Shown here: positions 10,214 through 18,775 of the stretch, one piece after another | Position numbering within the stretch: the first letter of the stretch is position 1 | Layout of the letters: each line of letters opens with the position of its first letter | DNA from: an uncultured Colwellia sp. | GTDB taxonomy: Bacteria; Pseudomonadota; Gammaproteobacteria; Enterobacterales; Alteromonadaceae | Direction of reading: 5' to 3' | Length of the DNA: 64,000 bases | NCBI GenBank assembly: GCA_913063325.1 | Contig: CAJXYE010000003.1 | Span: 1 to 64,000 of the forward strand | Program-made: the position numbers and the translations under genes | The notes under the pieces: model-generated | Database searches by the model: none | What the model was told of the DNA's origin: nothing | The model's input: the letters and a program-made list of their open reading frames with translations, nothing else

Positions 10214-10240
10214 AAACCAGCTTAACGCTGGTTTTTTTGT
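10214..10240 (+). terminator. Rho-independent terminator after parB
   Basis: Stem AAACCAGC / GCTGGTTT with a 5-base loop followed by a run of T residues, 27 bases after the parB stop. Confidence 0.85.
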
Positions 10241-10308
10241 TTAAAAAATGTAAGAAACTCATAATATTATTCATCATTTTTGACTTAACTTGATATAGTT
10301 ATTTTATA

Positions 10309-10576
10309 TATACCCAAGCAACTTGAAGATGCTCGTTTCAGGATGCCTGCGCTAATCATGTTCAAGACGTCTACTTTTATTAATGGTCATTCCCTTAAAC
10401 AAAGGAGATAACGAAGTACATGGTTAGCTCAGACATCCCCGCAGGGCTGGTTTTAAAACGATTTATACAGCGTTGTTGATTTCGACAATGGAGCGACCAT
10501 TCTCTTCAATCAAAGCCTTGCCTAAATACGTTTTTAATTCCAGCTGAATTCGGCATATTCATGTTGCTTGGGTATA
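10309..10576. repeat. MITE-like inverted-repeat element, 268 bp
   Basis: The ends are 24-bp terminal inverted repeats (10309-10332 and 10553-10576) that differ at only two positions and begin TATACCCAAGCAAC. The inside has no open frame of note and no transposase. Two shorter relatives with TATACC ends occur at 26893-26984 and 30498-30526. It fills most of the parB to 10610 gap and ends 33 bp before the next gene, so it may also influence that gene's transcription. The rest of this gap (10187-10308) holds only the parB terminator. Confidence 0.8.
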
Positions 10577-10609
10577 TTAAGCATTCAAACACTCTTAAAG
10601 GATTAACAC

Positions 10610-11353
10610 ATGTTGAAGTTGTTTTTATCTGCCCTATTTTCATTATTCCTCATATTACCTAGTTACTCTTGTTTTGCTAATAACGATGCTGCAGAACTTC
10701 TTAAAAAAATGGATGAATTATTTCGTTCAAAGAGCTCAGTTTCCACCATGAAAATGCAAATTATCACCCCTAACTGGCAGCGCACATTAGAGATGCAAAG
10801 CTGGACGCTTGGTATGGACGATACCTTTATTCGAGTACTTTCACCGCGTAAAGATCGTGGTGTTGCTACCTTAAAAATTGATAAAGAAATGTGGAACTAT
10901 TTTCCTAAAATTAATAAAGTGATCAAAGTACCACCATCAATGATGATGGGATCTTGGATGGGATCTGATTTTACTAATGATGATTTAGTGCGGGAAGTTT
11001 CATTGGTTAAAGAGTATGAAGTCTCAAAACAAACAGAAGGTGAAAACTATCGACTAACCTTAATACCTAAAAAAGATACGGTCACTGTTTGGGGAAAAAT
11101 TGAGTTTATTGTTAATCAACAAACCTTATTACCTTTAGAGCAAAGTTACTTTAATGAAAAAGGTGAAAAAGTTCGTTCTATGATATTTAGTGATATAAGA
11201 GATTTTTCTGGTAAAAAAATGCCGGCAATTATGACCATGATTCCACTTAATAAAACAGGCCATAAAACAGTCATTGAATATGTTGAAGCTGAATTTGATG
11301 TTGAACTTGGCGATAATATTTTCACCTTACGTAACTTACAAAAACGATTTTAA
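10610..11353 (+). CDS. LolA-like outer membrane lipoprotein-sorting family protein
   Basis: Periplasmic protein of the LolA-like fold (family annotated as outer-membrane lipoprotein-sorting protein). The 247-residue product has a signal peptide (LFLSALFSLFLILPSYSCFA, about residues 4-23). The mature chain begins with an amphipathic helix (AAELLKKMDELFRSKSS), followed by strands and the family's typical FIRVLSPRKDRGVATLKIDKE, MWNYFPKINKVIKVPPSMM and MGSWMGSDFTNDDLV motifs (about 75-125). It is the first gene of a five-gene operon with two FtsX-type permeases, an ATPase and a beta-barrel, suggesting that it carries a hydrophobic cargo across the periplasm. The cargo is unknown. Confidence 0.85.
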   Translation: MLKLFLSALFSLFLILPSYSCFANNDAAELLKKMDELFRSKSSVSTMKMQIITPNWQRTLEMQSWTLGMDDTFIRVLSPRKDRGVATLKIDKEMWNYFPKINKVIKVPPSMMMGSWMGSDFTNDDLVREVSLVKEYEVSKQTEGENYRLTLIPKKDTVTVWGKIEFIVNQQTLLPLEQSYFNEKGEKVRSMIFSDIRDFSGKKMPAIMTMIPLNKTGHKTVIEYVEAEFDVELGDNIFTLRNLQKRF

Positions 11354-11397
11354 ATAGATTTCCAAGTAAGTAAGTGCTTATTTAAGTGGGTAATATA

Positions 11398-12636
11398 ATG
11401 TTGATAGTAAAACTAGCCTTTCGAAACATATTACGTAATCGCCGTCGATCACTTTTGACATTATTGAGTATGGGCGGAGGTTTTTTTTTACTGTGTCTAA
11501 CACTGTCCATGTCAGAAGGTAGTTATAGCAATATTATTAATATCTTCACCCAAGATCACACAGGCCACGTGCAAATTCATAAAGATAACTACCTTGAACG
11601 CCCTTCTTTATATAAAACGATTAATCATGCAGATGCATTAATTGATGAACTTGAGCAACAAGAAGAGGTAATAGGTGTAGCACCTAGAATTTATGGCCCT
11701 TCACTTGCCTATGGAAAAAACAAAACTTTTCCAGCACAAGTTATTGGTATTGACCCACTGCGAGAATCAAGAACTACTCGTTTAGATAATAAAGTACAGC
11801 AAGGCAATTACATACCAAATAAGGACAGTGCTGATGGTTATTTTCCTGCCATGATTGGCTATAGCCTAGCTAAAAATTTGCATCTAACCATTGGAGATGA
11901 ATTGGTATTAATTTCTCAAGGTATTGATGGATCGATTGCTAATGACCTTTTTGAAATTACCGCTATTGTTGGTGATGCTAGTTCTTATGAGCGGATGAAT
12001 GTTTATATTAGCTTGTCGGCAATGCGAGAGTTTCTGTCTATGCAGGGTGGTGAAAAAAGTCAGGTACATGAATTAGCAATTATTTTGGCAAGTCAAAGCC
12101 AGGCGAGAAGCTTTGCGCTGAAAACTCAGCAGCAGCTTGGTGATAGTGACTTATCAGTGCAGCCCTGGCAGGTAGTGGAATCTTCTTTTTATAACAGCAT
12201 GCAAGCTGATAAAAAGGGCAGTTATGTTTCCATGGGCATTATTATATTTATTGTCTCTATTGGGGTTTTAAATACTATTTTAATGGGCACGTTAGAGCGT
12301 ACTCGTGAGTTTGGCGTGTTGAAGGCTATTGGAACAAGGCCGCTGGCTGTTTTTAATCTAATTATGCTTGAGTCGTTTGTATTGGCAATGATTAGTTGTG
12401 TCATTGGCTTGTTATTAGCTTTACCTGTATGTATTTGGCTGGCAAGTAGTGGGATTCCTATGCCAGAGCCAATAGATATGGGCGGAATTATTTTCGATAC
12501 TATGCTTGGCGAAGTAAGTTGGTTTGTTGTCTTACTACCCTCTGCAGTTATCATTATTAGCACATTATTGGTTAGTTTTATTCCTGCTATCAGAGCAGCC
12601 AAAATATCTCCTTTAAAAGCATTACAGGCGGTTTAA
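11398..12636 (+). CDS. ABC transporter permease, FtsX/LolCE type (first of two)
   Basis: Inner-membrane permease of the type VII (MacB/LolCDE) superfamily. The product has an N-terminal membrane segment preceded by the typical FRNILRNRRRSLLTLLSM, a large periplasmic domain (about 45-270) and three C-terminal membrane segments, including ILMGTLERTREFGVLKAIGT, the coupling-helix region that meets the ATPase. It ends FIPAIRAAKISPLKALQAV, as usual for FtsX proteins. ATG 11398 is preferred because AAGTGGG lies at good spacing; the in-frame GTG at 11386 is the alternative. It overlaps the next gene at TAATG. Confidence 0.9.
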   Translation: MLIVKLAFRNILRNRRRSLLTLLSMGGGFFLLCLTLSMSEGSYSNIINIFTQDHTGHVQIHKDNYLERPSLYKTINHADALIDELEQQEEVIGVAPRIYGPSLAYGKNKTFPAQVIGIDPLRESRTTRLDNKVQQGNYIPNKDSADGYFPAMIGYSLAKNLHLTIGDELVLISQGIDGSIANDLFEITAIVGDASSYERMNVYISLSAMREFLSMQGGEKSQVHELAIILASQSQARSFALKTQQQLGDSDLSVQPWQVVESSFYNSMQADKKGSYVSMGIIIFIVSIGVLNTILMGTLERTREFGVLKAIGTRPLAVFNLIMLESFVLAMISCVIGLLLALPVCIWLASSGIPMPEPIDMGGIIFDTMLGEVSWFVVLLPSAVIIISTLLVSFIPAIRAAKISPLKALQAV

Positions 12637-13910
12637 TGATGATTCATAAAGCTGAAGTATTGCCAGCAATTTCAAACAAAGTAAATAACACAGATATAGT
12701 ATCTCGTCTGGCTAAGCGAAGTATTTTTAGAAATACTCGCCGAACCTTATTAACGGTATTACTTATTTCATGTAGTTTAGCGGCAATACTATTCACCGAT
12801 GCTTTTGTGCGCGGCATGGTAGATACCATGGTTAAAATCAGCACACAAACTTTTTTAGGTGAAGGACAAATCCATCAAAAAGGTTTTAGGGAAGCCAATG
12901 ATATTGATCTTTATATCAAAGCCCCGACAGAGCTTTATCAGCAACTTGATGAAATAGAAGAAATTCAAGCTTATGCACCGAGAGTTATTGCTGGTGCTAT
13001 GACCTCCTCTTCTGAAAATGTTGCTTCTGCCATTATCTATGGCGTGGATGCTGTTAAAGAAGCCAAAGTAAGTAAGTTAAAACTTGCCATGACCCAAGGA
13101 GAGTATTTATCTGGTGTTAACGGTGAAATAATACTGGGCGAAGAACTTGCTGATTTACTAGAAATTAGTTTAGATGACCGGTTAGTTGTAACTGCCTCAG
13201 AAGCGCATGGCGGTGATTTATCTCAAGCGCTGTTTAGAGTATCGGGTTTATTTAGTTTTAATGAAAGAACCATGGACATTGGTATGGCCTTTATTAACTT
13301 ATCTCAAGGGCAAAAGTTGCTTAATATAACTGGCGTTCATGAAGTGTCGTTACGCCTACAAGATCTTAACCAAGCTGACGATAAAAGCTTAGTTTTTTGG
13401 CAAAGTCTTAATACTAAAAGCATTGAAACCTTAAGCTGGCAAGAGTTAGTACCGCAATTGAGTAGTATGTTGGCGATGACTAAATACTCTACGCTGATTG
13501 TCTCAATTATCATGTATATATTAGTGTGCTTAGGTTTAATAAATACCATGTTTATGTCTATTTTTGAGCGACAAACTGAATTTGGTATTTTGCTTGCCAT
13601 AGGCACTCGATCCAAGCAGCTATTTTATCAAATAATGTTAGAAGGCCTTTTTATCGGTTTGCTGAGTGTTGCGGTTGGCTTATTTTTAGCTTTTATCTTG
13701 TGTTATTGGGGATCACTTGTTGGCATTGATTATTCAGAATTAGAAATGTCAGGTTTAACCTTAAATGAACCTATTTATTTAGTGTTAGATGCGAGCAGTT
13801 TTGCCTTGATGGGGGTTGCTACTTTAATAGTTACTCTAATATCCTGTCTCTACCCTGCACTGCATGCCGCGCGGTTACAGCCATCATCGGCCATGCGAAA
13901 AACTCTTTAA
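12636..13910 (+). CDS. ABC transporter permease, FtsX/LolCE type (second of two)
   Basis: Second permease of the pair, 424 residues, with the same plan: RSIFRNTRRTLLTVLLISCSLAA near residue 30, a periplasmic domain, and three C-terminal membrane segments including FMSIFERQTEFGILLAIGTRSKQL. It ends with the FtsX-type YPALHAARLQPSSAMRKTL. The start codon overlaps the previous stop (TAATG), so the two are translationally coupled and probably form a heterodimer, as LolC and LolE do. It is clearly diverged from the first permease. Confidence 0.9.
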   Translation: MMIHKAEVLPAISNKVNNTDIVSRLAKRSIFRNTRRTLLTVLLISCSLAAILFTDAFVRGMVDTMVKISTQTFLGEGQIHQKGFREANDIDLYIKAPTELYQQLDEIEEIQAYAPRVIAGAMTSSSENVASAIIYGVDAVKEAKVSKLKLAMTQGEYLSGVNGEIILGEELADLLEISLDDRLVVTASEAHGGDLSQALFRVSGLFSFNERTMDIGMAFINLSQGQKLLNITGVHEVSLRLQDLNQADDKSLVFWQSLNTKSIETLSWQELVPQLSSMLAMTKYSTLIVSIIMYILVCLGLINTMFMSIFERQTEFGILLAIGTRSKQLFYQIMLEGLFIGLLSVAVGLFLAFILCYWGSLVGIDYSELEMSGLTLNEPIYLVLDASSFALMGVATLIVTLISCLYPALHAARLQPSSAMRKTL

Positions 13911-13961
13911 CCAATAAGTAGATCCTAAAAAATATTACCGAGCCAATAGGAATTGATTGAT

Positions 13962-14711
13962 ATGACAATACTAGCTAATACAATTGCAGAAGTGGCAAGC
14001 ACAAAGAGACCAGATATTAATAAAAACACCGTTATTGAAACAAATCGTTTATGCCGAGAATTTGGTCAAGGTGATACTTTGGTGAAGGCATTAACTGATG
14101 CCAATATCACTATTGAACGTGGTGAGTTTACCGCTATTATTGGCCCTTCAGGCTCAGGTAAGTCGACCTTATTGCAATTAATTGGTGGTTTAGATACAGC
14201 AAGTTCAGGTGATGTTTTTCTTGATAATAAAAATATTAGTCATATGACCGGCACTGAGTTATCTGACTTTAGACGTGACCATATAGGTTTTATTTTTCAA
14301 GCTTATAACTTAATACCTGTGCTGAGTGCACGAGAAAATATTGAATATATTATGTTGCTGCAGGGCATATCAGCAGCAGAGAGAAAAAGTCGGGTAGATA
14401 AACTAATGCATGCAGTAGGTCTCGAAGGCCTAGGAGATAGACGTCCTGCGGAACTATCTGGAGGACAACAACAACGTGTTGCCGTTGCTAGGGCTATGGT
14501 GTCAAAACCAAGTATTATTTTAGCGGATGAACCGACTGCCAACTTAGACTCTAAAACGGGCGCAGATCTACTTGATATGATGAAAGATCTTAATGAACAG
14601 CAGAATATGACCTTTGTTTTTTCAACTCATGACCCAAAGATTATGGAGCGGGCAAGGCGTATTATCCGCTTGGTTGATGGTTGTGTGGTTGATGATGAGC
14701 GCAGGGGTTAA
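13962..14711 (+). CDS. ABC transporter ATP-binding protein, LolD/MacB type
   Basis: ATPase that powers the two adjacent FtsX permeases. It has Walker A GPSGSGKST (about 62-70), Q-loop IFQAYNLIPVLSARENIEYI (about 110-129), signature LSGGQQQRVAVARA (about 163-176), Walker B IILADEPTANLDSKTG and the H-loop FSTHDPKIM. The AYNLIPVLSARENI sequence is typical of the LolD/MacB/FtsE branch. ATG 13962 is used because AATAGG lies at proper distance; the in-frame TTG at 13953 would leave no spacing. It overlaps the beta-barrel gene at TAATG. Confidence 0.93.
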   Translation: MTILANTIAEVASTKRPDINKNTVIETNRLCREFGQGDTLVKALTDANITIERGEFTAIIGPSGSGKSTLLQLIGGLDTASSGDVFLDNKNISHMTGTELSDFRRDHIGFIFQAYNLIPVLSARENIEYIMLLQGISAAERKSRVDKLMHAVGLEGLGDRRPAELSGGQQQRVAVARAMVSKPSIILADEPTANLDSKTGADLLDMMKDLNEQQNMTFVFSTHDPKIMERARRIIRLVDGCVVDDERRG

Positions 14712-16078
14712 TGTTTGCCACTAAGGCTTTTTTAGCATTAATACTTTCTTCCGCTCTAGCCTCATCTAGCGTTTGTTATGCAGATGGTATTTCATTTAGT
14801 GGTTATGTTAAAAGTTATGCTTTGGCACAAGACAGTATCACTATTGAAAACCGTAATGTTGAATCACTTGATGCTGGCGCTGAAGATCAGTCTATTGCAG
14901 GGAATTTTCAATCTCAAAACTCTTTAAGGCTAATGACTTCTTATTTATCAGGCACTACGGGTAATTTTGAAGTGCATTATGAAGTTCAGCCATTATATTT
15001 TTCAAACAGTGATATGGCAGCTTATTATACCAACGATAGCTTGGGTGCAATTAATGGCACTATTTCTCCAGCAACAAACCAATATCGATTTAAAGATTTC
15101 GATGCAGTGTTAACAGATGTTGGCAATCATGGCGTGGTATTACAAAACCTCGATCGTTTTAATTACCAATACAGTAATCAATACGGTGATTTAACTATTG
15201 GGCGACAGGTGCTTTCTTTTGGTTCATCACGTTTTATAAATCCCACTGATATTTTCATCCCCTTTGCTATTCAAACCCTTAACCAAGAGTACCGTGTTGG
15301 TATTGATGCTATTCGTTATAAAGCTGATGTAGGTGATTTTGCTGTAATAGATATGGGTTTGGTCATTGGTGAAGATGGAAAAAAGCAAAACAGCGCTGCT
15401 TTTTTACGAGGTAAGAACTCAGTAAATGGCAATGATATTGAGGCAATAGCAATTATTCTTGATGATGCTTGGTTACTTGGCGGTGGTATTGAGCGAGCGA
15501 TAGGTGATTTTGGCTTTTGGTTTGAAATCGCTTACATGGATTGGCAGCAAAGTGCTGTTGATGAAAACCTAGTTATAGAAGAGCTTTCAGCTAATACCCT
15601 GCCCTCAACCCTAGTAACCCCCTATACTAATAATTATTGGCGAACTTCTATAGGCTCAGATTATGCGCTTAATGAAGAAGTAATTATTATGATCGAGTAT
15701 CACTATAATGGTGCTGGTAGTAATAACGTTGACGAGTACACCGAACTTGCCACGCAAGCGCCCTATCAGAAGGCTGGGGTGTATTTATATGGTGAGCACT
15801 ACATTATTCCCGCTCTGACTTGGTTGGCCTCTCCTTTGGTCTCTCTAAGTGCTAGTGCTTTTTATAATATAGATGATCGTTCAGTGTTTTTAACTATCAA
15901 TAGTGAAACGAGTTGGAGCGATAATTTATATTCTGATTTTGGTGTGTATATAAGTCATGGTGATACGTTGCAATACCAAGGTAGTACTAGTGAAGCTTCA
16001 CGGGGAAATTACGTTTTTGGCTCTGAGTTTGGCGCATACCCTCTGAGTCTTTATGCCAGTTTAAGGTATTATTTTTAG
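14711..16078 (+). CDS. Predicted outer-membrane beta-barrel protein of the export operon
   Basis: The 455-residue product begins with a signal peptide (LALILSSALASSSVCYA) and continues with alternating hydrophobic strands typical of a porin-like barrel, such as NLDRFNYQYSNQYGDLTIGRQVLSF (about 140-165). It ends SLYASLRYYF, with the terminal phenylalanine that the BAM machinery recognises. No specific family is recognised. The gene is translationally coupled to the ATPase, so it probably serves as the outer-membrane station of the same transport system. A general porin or a role in envelope lipid placement cannot be excluded. Confidence 0.8.
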   Translation: MFATKAFLALILSSALASSSVCYADGISFSGYVKSYALAQDSITIENRNVESLDAGAEDQSIAGNFQSQNSLRLMTSYLSGTTGNFEVHYEVQPLYFSNSDMAAYYTNDSLGAINGTISPATNQYRFKDFDAVLTDVGNHGVVLQNLDRFNYQYSNQYGDLTIGRQVLSFGSSRFINPTDIFIPFAIQTLNQEYRVGIDAIRYKADVGDFAVIDMGLVIGEDGKKQNSAAFLRGKNSVNGNDIEAIAIILDDAWLLGGGIERAIGDFGFWFEIAYMDWQQSAVDENLVIEELSANTLPSTLVTPYTNNYWRTSIGSDYALNEEVIIMIEYHYNGAGSNNVDEYTELATQAPYQKAGVYLYGEHYIIPALTWLASPLVSLSASAFYNIDDRSVFLTINSETSWSDNLYSDFGVYISHGDTLQYQGSTSEASRGNYVFGSEFGAYPLSLYASLRYYF

Positions 16079-16140
16079 TTTTTGATTTGAATAAGTATTT
16101 GAAGTAAAGTATGACGAGTTATTATTTTCAAGGATGAAAT

Positions 16141-16320
16141 ATGCAAGAACTACCGCCATTAACCCTAGTTAAAACTTGGCTTGAAGTTGTTCAACAACTC
16201 GATATTCCTATCACTATTCGCGAAAAACGCAGTCGATTACTTACCTACTACTTTGGCTCTATTGCCCAAGCAGAACGCTATGTAGAAGATAATGATGATT
16301 ATTCTCAGTTGGTGTCTTAA
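16141..16320 (+). CDS. Small conserved-looking protein of unknown function, 59 residues
   Basis: ATG at 16141 follows a good AAGGATGA ribosome-binding site, and the frame stays open to the TAA at 16318. The product starts MQELPPLTLVKTWLEVVQQL and ends ERYVEDNDDYSQLVS. It has a predicted helical, acidic composition with a basic stretch (REKRSRLLTYYF) in the middle and no signal peptide. It lies 62 bp after the barrel gene and 12 bp before the att-like sequence, so it is the last chromosomal gene before the integrated element. Function unknown. Confidence 0.6.
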   Translation: MQELPPLTLVKTWLEVVQQLDIPITIREKRSRLLTYYFGSIAQAERYVEDNDDYSQLVS

Positions 16321-16332
16321 TTATTAAGATGG

Positions 16333-16347
16333 CCCGACAGGAGTCGA
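16333..16347 (+). other. Left attachment-site core (att)
   Basis: CCCGACAGGAGTCGA is identical to 22410-22424 within the tRNA-Arg gene. The match stops abruptly after it, as expected for a copied tRNA 3' segment left at the far end of an integrated element. Confidence 0.75.
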
Positions 16348-16400
16348 GTTGTGTTCTGTAGCCCTTTATTGTTAGGGTTTTGTTAAGTTTGTTGTGTTCA

Positions 16401-16420
16401 GTGTTACTGTTAGTGTTACT
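16401..16420 (+). promoter_or_regulatory. Paired GTGTTACT repeats near the left element end
   Basis: Two direct GTGTTACT copies (16401-16408 and 16413-16420) lie 54 bp inside the left att core. The same octamer occurs near the right end at 22270-22277 and inverted at 22220-22227. These are candidate integrase arm-type binding sites. Confidence 0.5.
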
Positions 16421-16489
16421 TACGCTTTGGCTGACTTGATATACTTCTGCGACCTTAACAATATTTAACAGCTAATGATGCGGGCAAAA

Positions 16490-16690
16490 CCGTTAATTAT
16501 TATAATCAGGCATAAAGTGATCACCAAACATAGATTTCATTTGAGTAATTGCTATAGGTCAACAATAAACTTGTTCATTATTATTAGCCTATGGCCAATC
16601 ATAGCCTCATAGCTCTTTTCTAAGCTCTCTAATACGGCTCATAAGGCTTATTGTGGTTTACTCTTACTTGATTGTACTTTGTAAATCCCT
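16490..16690 (-). pseudogene. Decayed second copy of the zinc-ribbon gene (C-terminal part)
   Basis: Read on the minus strand, this stretch encodes LMSRIRELRKEL-stop-GYDWP, then after a gap PIAITQMKSMFGDHF. This parallels LMRRIRKLRKELWGCDWP and PMAVARMKTSFGENF of the intact gene at 17998-18606. The tryptophan codon TGG is TGA here, another stop follows, and the segment between the two matching blocks is mostly deleted. It is therefore a dead fragment of a paralogous gene, lying between the left att core and the lipoprotein gene. The rest of 16321-16761 holds the att core, GTGTTACT repeats and a hairpin. Confidence 0.75.
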
Positions 16691-16713
16691 TGTGATATCT
16701 TCCCGAAAAATTT

Positions 16714-16739
16714 TTAGTCTTTTTATAGGGAAAGACTAA
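16714..16739. promoter_or_regulatory. Hairpin in the leader of the lipoprotein gene
   Basis: A perfect 9-bp inverted repeat, TTAGTCTTT and AAAGACTAA, with an 8-base loop, ends 22 bp before the ATG at 16762. It could be an operator or a leader-RNA structure. It is not followed by a T run, so it is not an obvious terminator. Confidence 0.5.
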
Positions 16740-16761
16740 TAACACTTAAGAGAATTCGACA

Positions 16762-17841
16762 ATGTTAAAAACTTCACTTCTAATTATCTCAGGGGTACTT
16801 TTAGTATCTGGCTGTGTGTCCACGAAAAAGAGTACCCCCTCAACTACAGGTAAAGTTGCGGTTGTTGTTCAAAAAAGTATTACAGATGAAAAAACAGGTG
16901 TATTTTCAATAGAAACAAAAAGACTAGAAGAGGTCGCTGCTAGATCTGTTAATGATAAAGGCAGTGAAGCTTTACTAACTCCTCAAAAATACAAATTAAT
17001 TGGGGATTCATTCTTAGGATCATATTCTATAGGTGCTGATGATGAAATATTAGCTTCTATTTATAATCAAAATGGACGTTCAGGTTCTGATTTATGGATA
17101 CTAAAAAGTGGTAAAATGAGGTTGACAAAAACTAACTATTTTAACTTGTTTCCTAGTTTCACATCAGATAGCAAAAATGTTTATTATGTTTCTAATAGAG
17201 GAAAGAGAGTTACTAGTGCTTACGACCAAAATTCTTATATTTGGCGAATGAAAAGTAACGGACTTGGAGGTGTAACTCGTATCGGTACACCTACATTCGC
17301 AATGTATGAACCAAGAGAATCACATGATGGCGAAAATATATTATTCTCTTCTAATGAATACTATGAAAATAGTGCTTTTATATGGGTAATGAATAAAAAT
17401 GGCACTTTACCTACTCAGTTAACTCAAGGGTTTAATGCTAGCTGGATTAATGATGAAAGTATTGTGTTTTCAACAATAGATGAAAACACTGGTAGGGCAA
17501 CTATATGGACTACAAACATTGATGGTTCAAATCTCACTCAAATTATTTCAGATGAGTCGATGGATATGATCCAACCTGAGTTTGATCCTACAGGTAAATT
17601 TGTTGTATATGTATCACAAACACCTAACAATAATAGTTCAGTTGAAGGTCAAAGTAGGGATATTTATGTTTATAATGTTGATACTGGCTTATCGCAACAA
17701 ATTACTACTAACATATCTCGAGATGATTTACCTAAATGGTCTAAAGAAGGAGATTATATATATTTTAGATCCTCAAGAGGTCTTTCATGGAATATTTGGA
17801 GAGTAAAAACTAACTCGCTTATTGATACTTTAAGTAACTAG
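16762..17841 (+). CDS. TolB-like beta-propeller lipoprotein carried by the element
   Basis: The 359-residue product starts with a lipoprotein signal (LLIISGVLLVSGC, lipid-modified cysteine at 18). After a linker it has repeated TolB/PD40-type propeller blades: DLWILKSGKMRLT, NLFPSFTSDSKNVYYVSNR, YIWRMKSNGLGGVTRI, IWTTNIDGSNLTQI, QPEFDPTGKFVVYVSQ, DIYVYNVDTGLSQQI and LPKWSKEGDYIYFRS. TolB itself is periplasmic and not lipidated, so this is a relative, not TolB. It is the only plus-strand gene of the element and probably cargo. A role in altering envelope or phage entry is only a hypothesis. Confidence 0.8.
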   Translation: MLKTSLLIISGVLLVSGCVSTKKSTPSTTGKVAVVVQKSITDEKTGVFSIETKRLEEVAARSVNDKGSEALLTPQKYKLIGDSFLGSYSIGADDEILASIYNQNGRSGSDLWILKSGKMRLTKTNYFNLFPSFTSDSKNVYYVSNRGKRVTSAYDQNSYIWRMKSNGLGGVTRIGTPTFAMYEPRESHDGENILFSSNEYYENSAFIWVMNKNGTLPTQLTQGFNASWINDESIVFSTIDENTGRATIWTTNIDGSNLTQIISDESMDMIQPEFDPTGKFVVYVSQTPNNNSSVEGQSRDIYVYNVDTGLSQQITTNISRDDLPKWSKEGDYIYFRSSRGLSWNIWRVKTNSLIDTLSN

Positions 17842-17910
17842 GTTTTTTCTTTTGAAGGTTATTTATGTAATTTAATGACTTTATACCTAAAAATAAAAAT
17901 TATCTTTAAG

Positions 17911-17967
17911 TTTACAATCCTATTGTAAATAAGGGTGATAATTAGATTAAGATCTTCTTATCATCCT
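17911..17967. terminator. Possible terminator pair between convergent genes
   Basis: Two small inverted repeats occupy the gap: TTTACAAT / ATTGTAAA (17911-17929) and AGGGTGATAA / TTATCATCCT with one G-T type mismatch (17932-17967). Stems are AT-rich and weak, so this is tentative. Confidence 0.35.
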
Positions 17968-17997
17968 ATAAGTTAATATGATTCAAATAGTATTAAT

Positions 17998-18606
17998 TTA
18001 AAGAATAAAGTTCTCACCAAAGCTTGTTTTCATTCGGGCTACTGCCATAGGCCAATACTTCTTTTCTAACTCTGTTATCTTATTTCGTTTTTGCTCGAAT
18101 ATTTTCCAGCGCATCCATTTAGGTTTAGACCAGTAATAAATGTTTTCAAACATATTATTTACATCAGGCCAGTCACAACCCCATAACTCTTTTCTAAGTT
18201 TTCTTATACGCCTCATAAGCCTATCTTGCGGTCTTTCACTTTGGCTGGCGTAATGTAAACCAATACATTGCCGACAAGCATAGGCGTATTTAATAGCGTA
18301 AAGGCTCTGGCGCTGTTTTTGGCAGTATGGGCATGTGATATATAGTTTATTGCTTGCGCTGCTATTATCGAATTTTAAGGCTACTAGGTGCGGCTTAGCG
18401 TTGATAGTAAATGTGAGGTAACGGCTACCGTCTGTTTGTTCAGATAATGTAAGGTTTTTATGTTCACTACTAAGATAATCACTATCAAGCATGTAATTAC
18501 CCAATGAAGCAGTCACTAAGTTTTTAAATATCTTGGCGTATATACGATGATAGCCAGCGGTATAGGCTCTAGTTTTTGTTCTGCCGTGATGATTACCTTT
18601 TGGCAT
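17998..18606 (-). CDS. Zinc-ribbon protein of unknown function in the integrated element
   Basis: The 202-residue product is not recognised as a named family. It has a clear CxxC...CxxC pair (ITCPYCQKQ and YACRQCIGLHYASQ, about residues 90-118) that should bind zinc, followed by a basic segment (ERPQDRLMRRIRKLRKELWG). The N-terminus MPKGNHHGRTKTRAYTAGYH is basic. This looks like a nucleic-acid-binding protein, perhaps working with the neighbouring YagK/YfjJ-type protein in replication of the element. A decayed paralogous fragment lies at 16490-16690, so the gene was once present twice. Confidence 0.7.
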   Translation of the reverse strand: MPKGNHHGRTKTRAYTAGYHRIYAKIFKNLVTASLGNYMLDSDYLSSEHKNLTLSEQTDGSRYLTFTINAKPHLVALKFDNSSASNKLYITCPYCQKQRQSLYAIKYAYACRQCIGLHYASQSERPQDRLMRRIRKLRKELWGCDWPDVNNMFENIYYWSKPKWMRWKIFEQKRNKITELEKKYWPMAVARMKTSFGENFIL

Positions 18607-18667
18607 TGTGATGTACTCCGAAAATATATCACCATTTTTCTTGTGCGAAAAACAGGGTTAACTTAGG

Positions 18668-18775
18668 TTAAGCCTTAGATTTTATTCTACTCGTCCCATA
18701 GTTCTTAGTTTGATCTGGCTTATAACCTTTACCACGGGCTTTAGCTAAGTAAGATATACGCCATATAGCCGCCAT
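18668..18775 (-). pseudogene. Out-of-frame C-terminal tail of the YagK/YfjJ-type gene
   Basis: Downstream of and overlapping the stop at 18745, another minus-strand frame reads AAIWRISYLAKARGKGYK, then PDQTKNYGTSRIKSKA and a stop at 18668-18670. SYLAK-R-GKGY and a YGTSRIK-like ending are usual at the C-terminus of YagK/YfjJ/inovirus Gp2-like proteins. The tail is thus displaced from the upstream frame, and the usual segment before it seems to be missing. This indicates a deletion with frameshift. Confidence 0.65.

Noticed and set aside
8400-10250. Search for consensus parS (TGTTTCACGTGAAACA) near parAB
   Set aside because: No 16-bp palindrome of this type was recognised by eye; a computed search with mismatches is needed.
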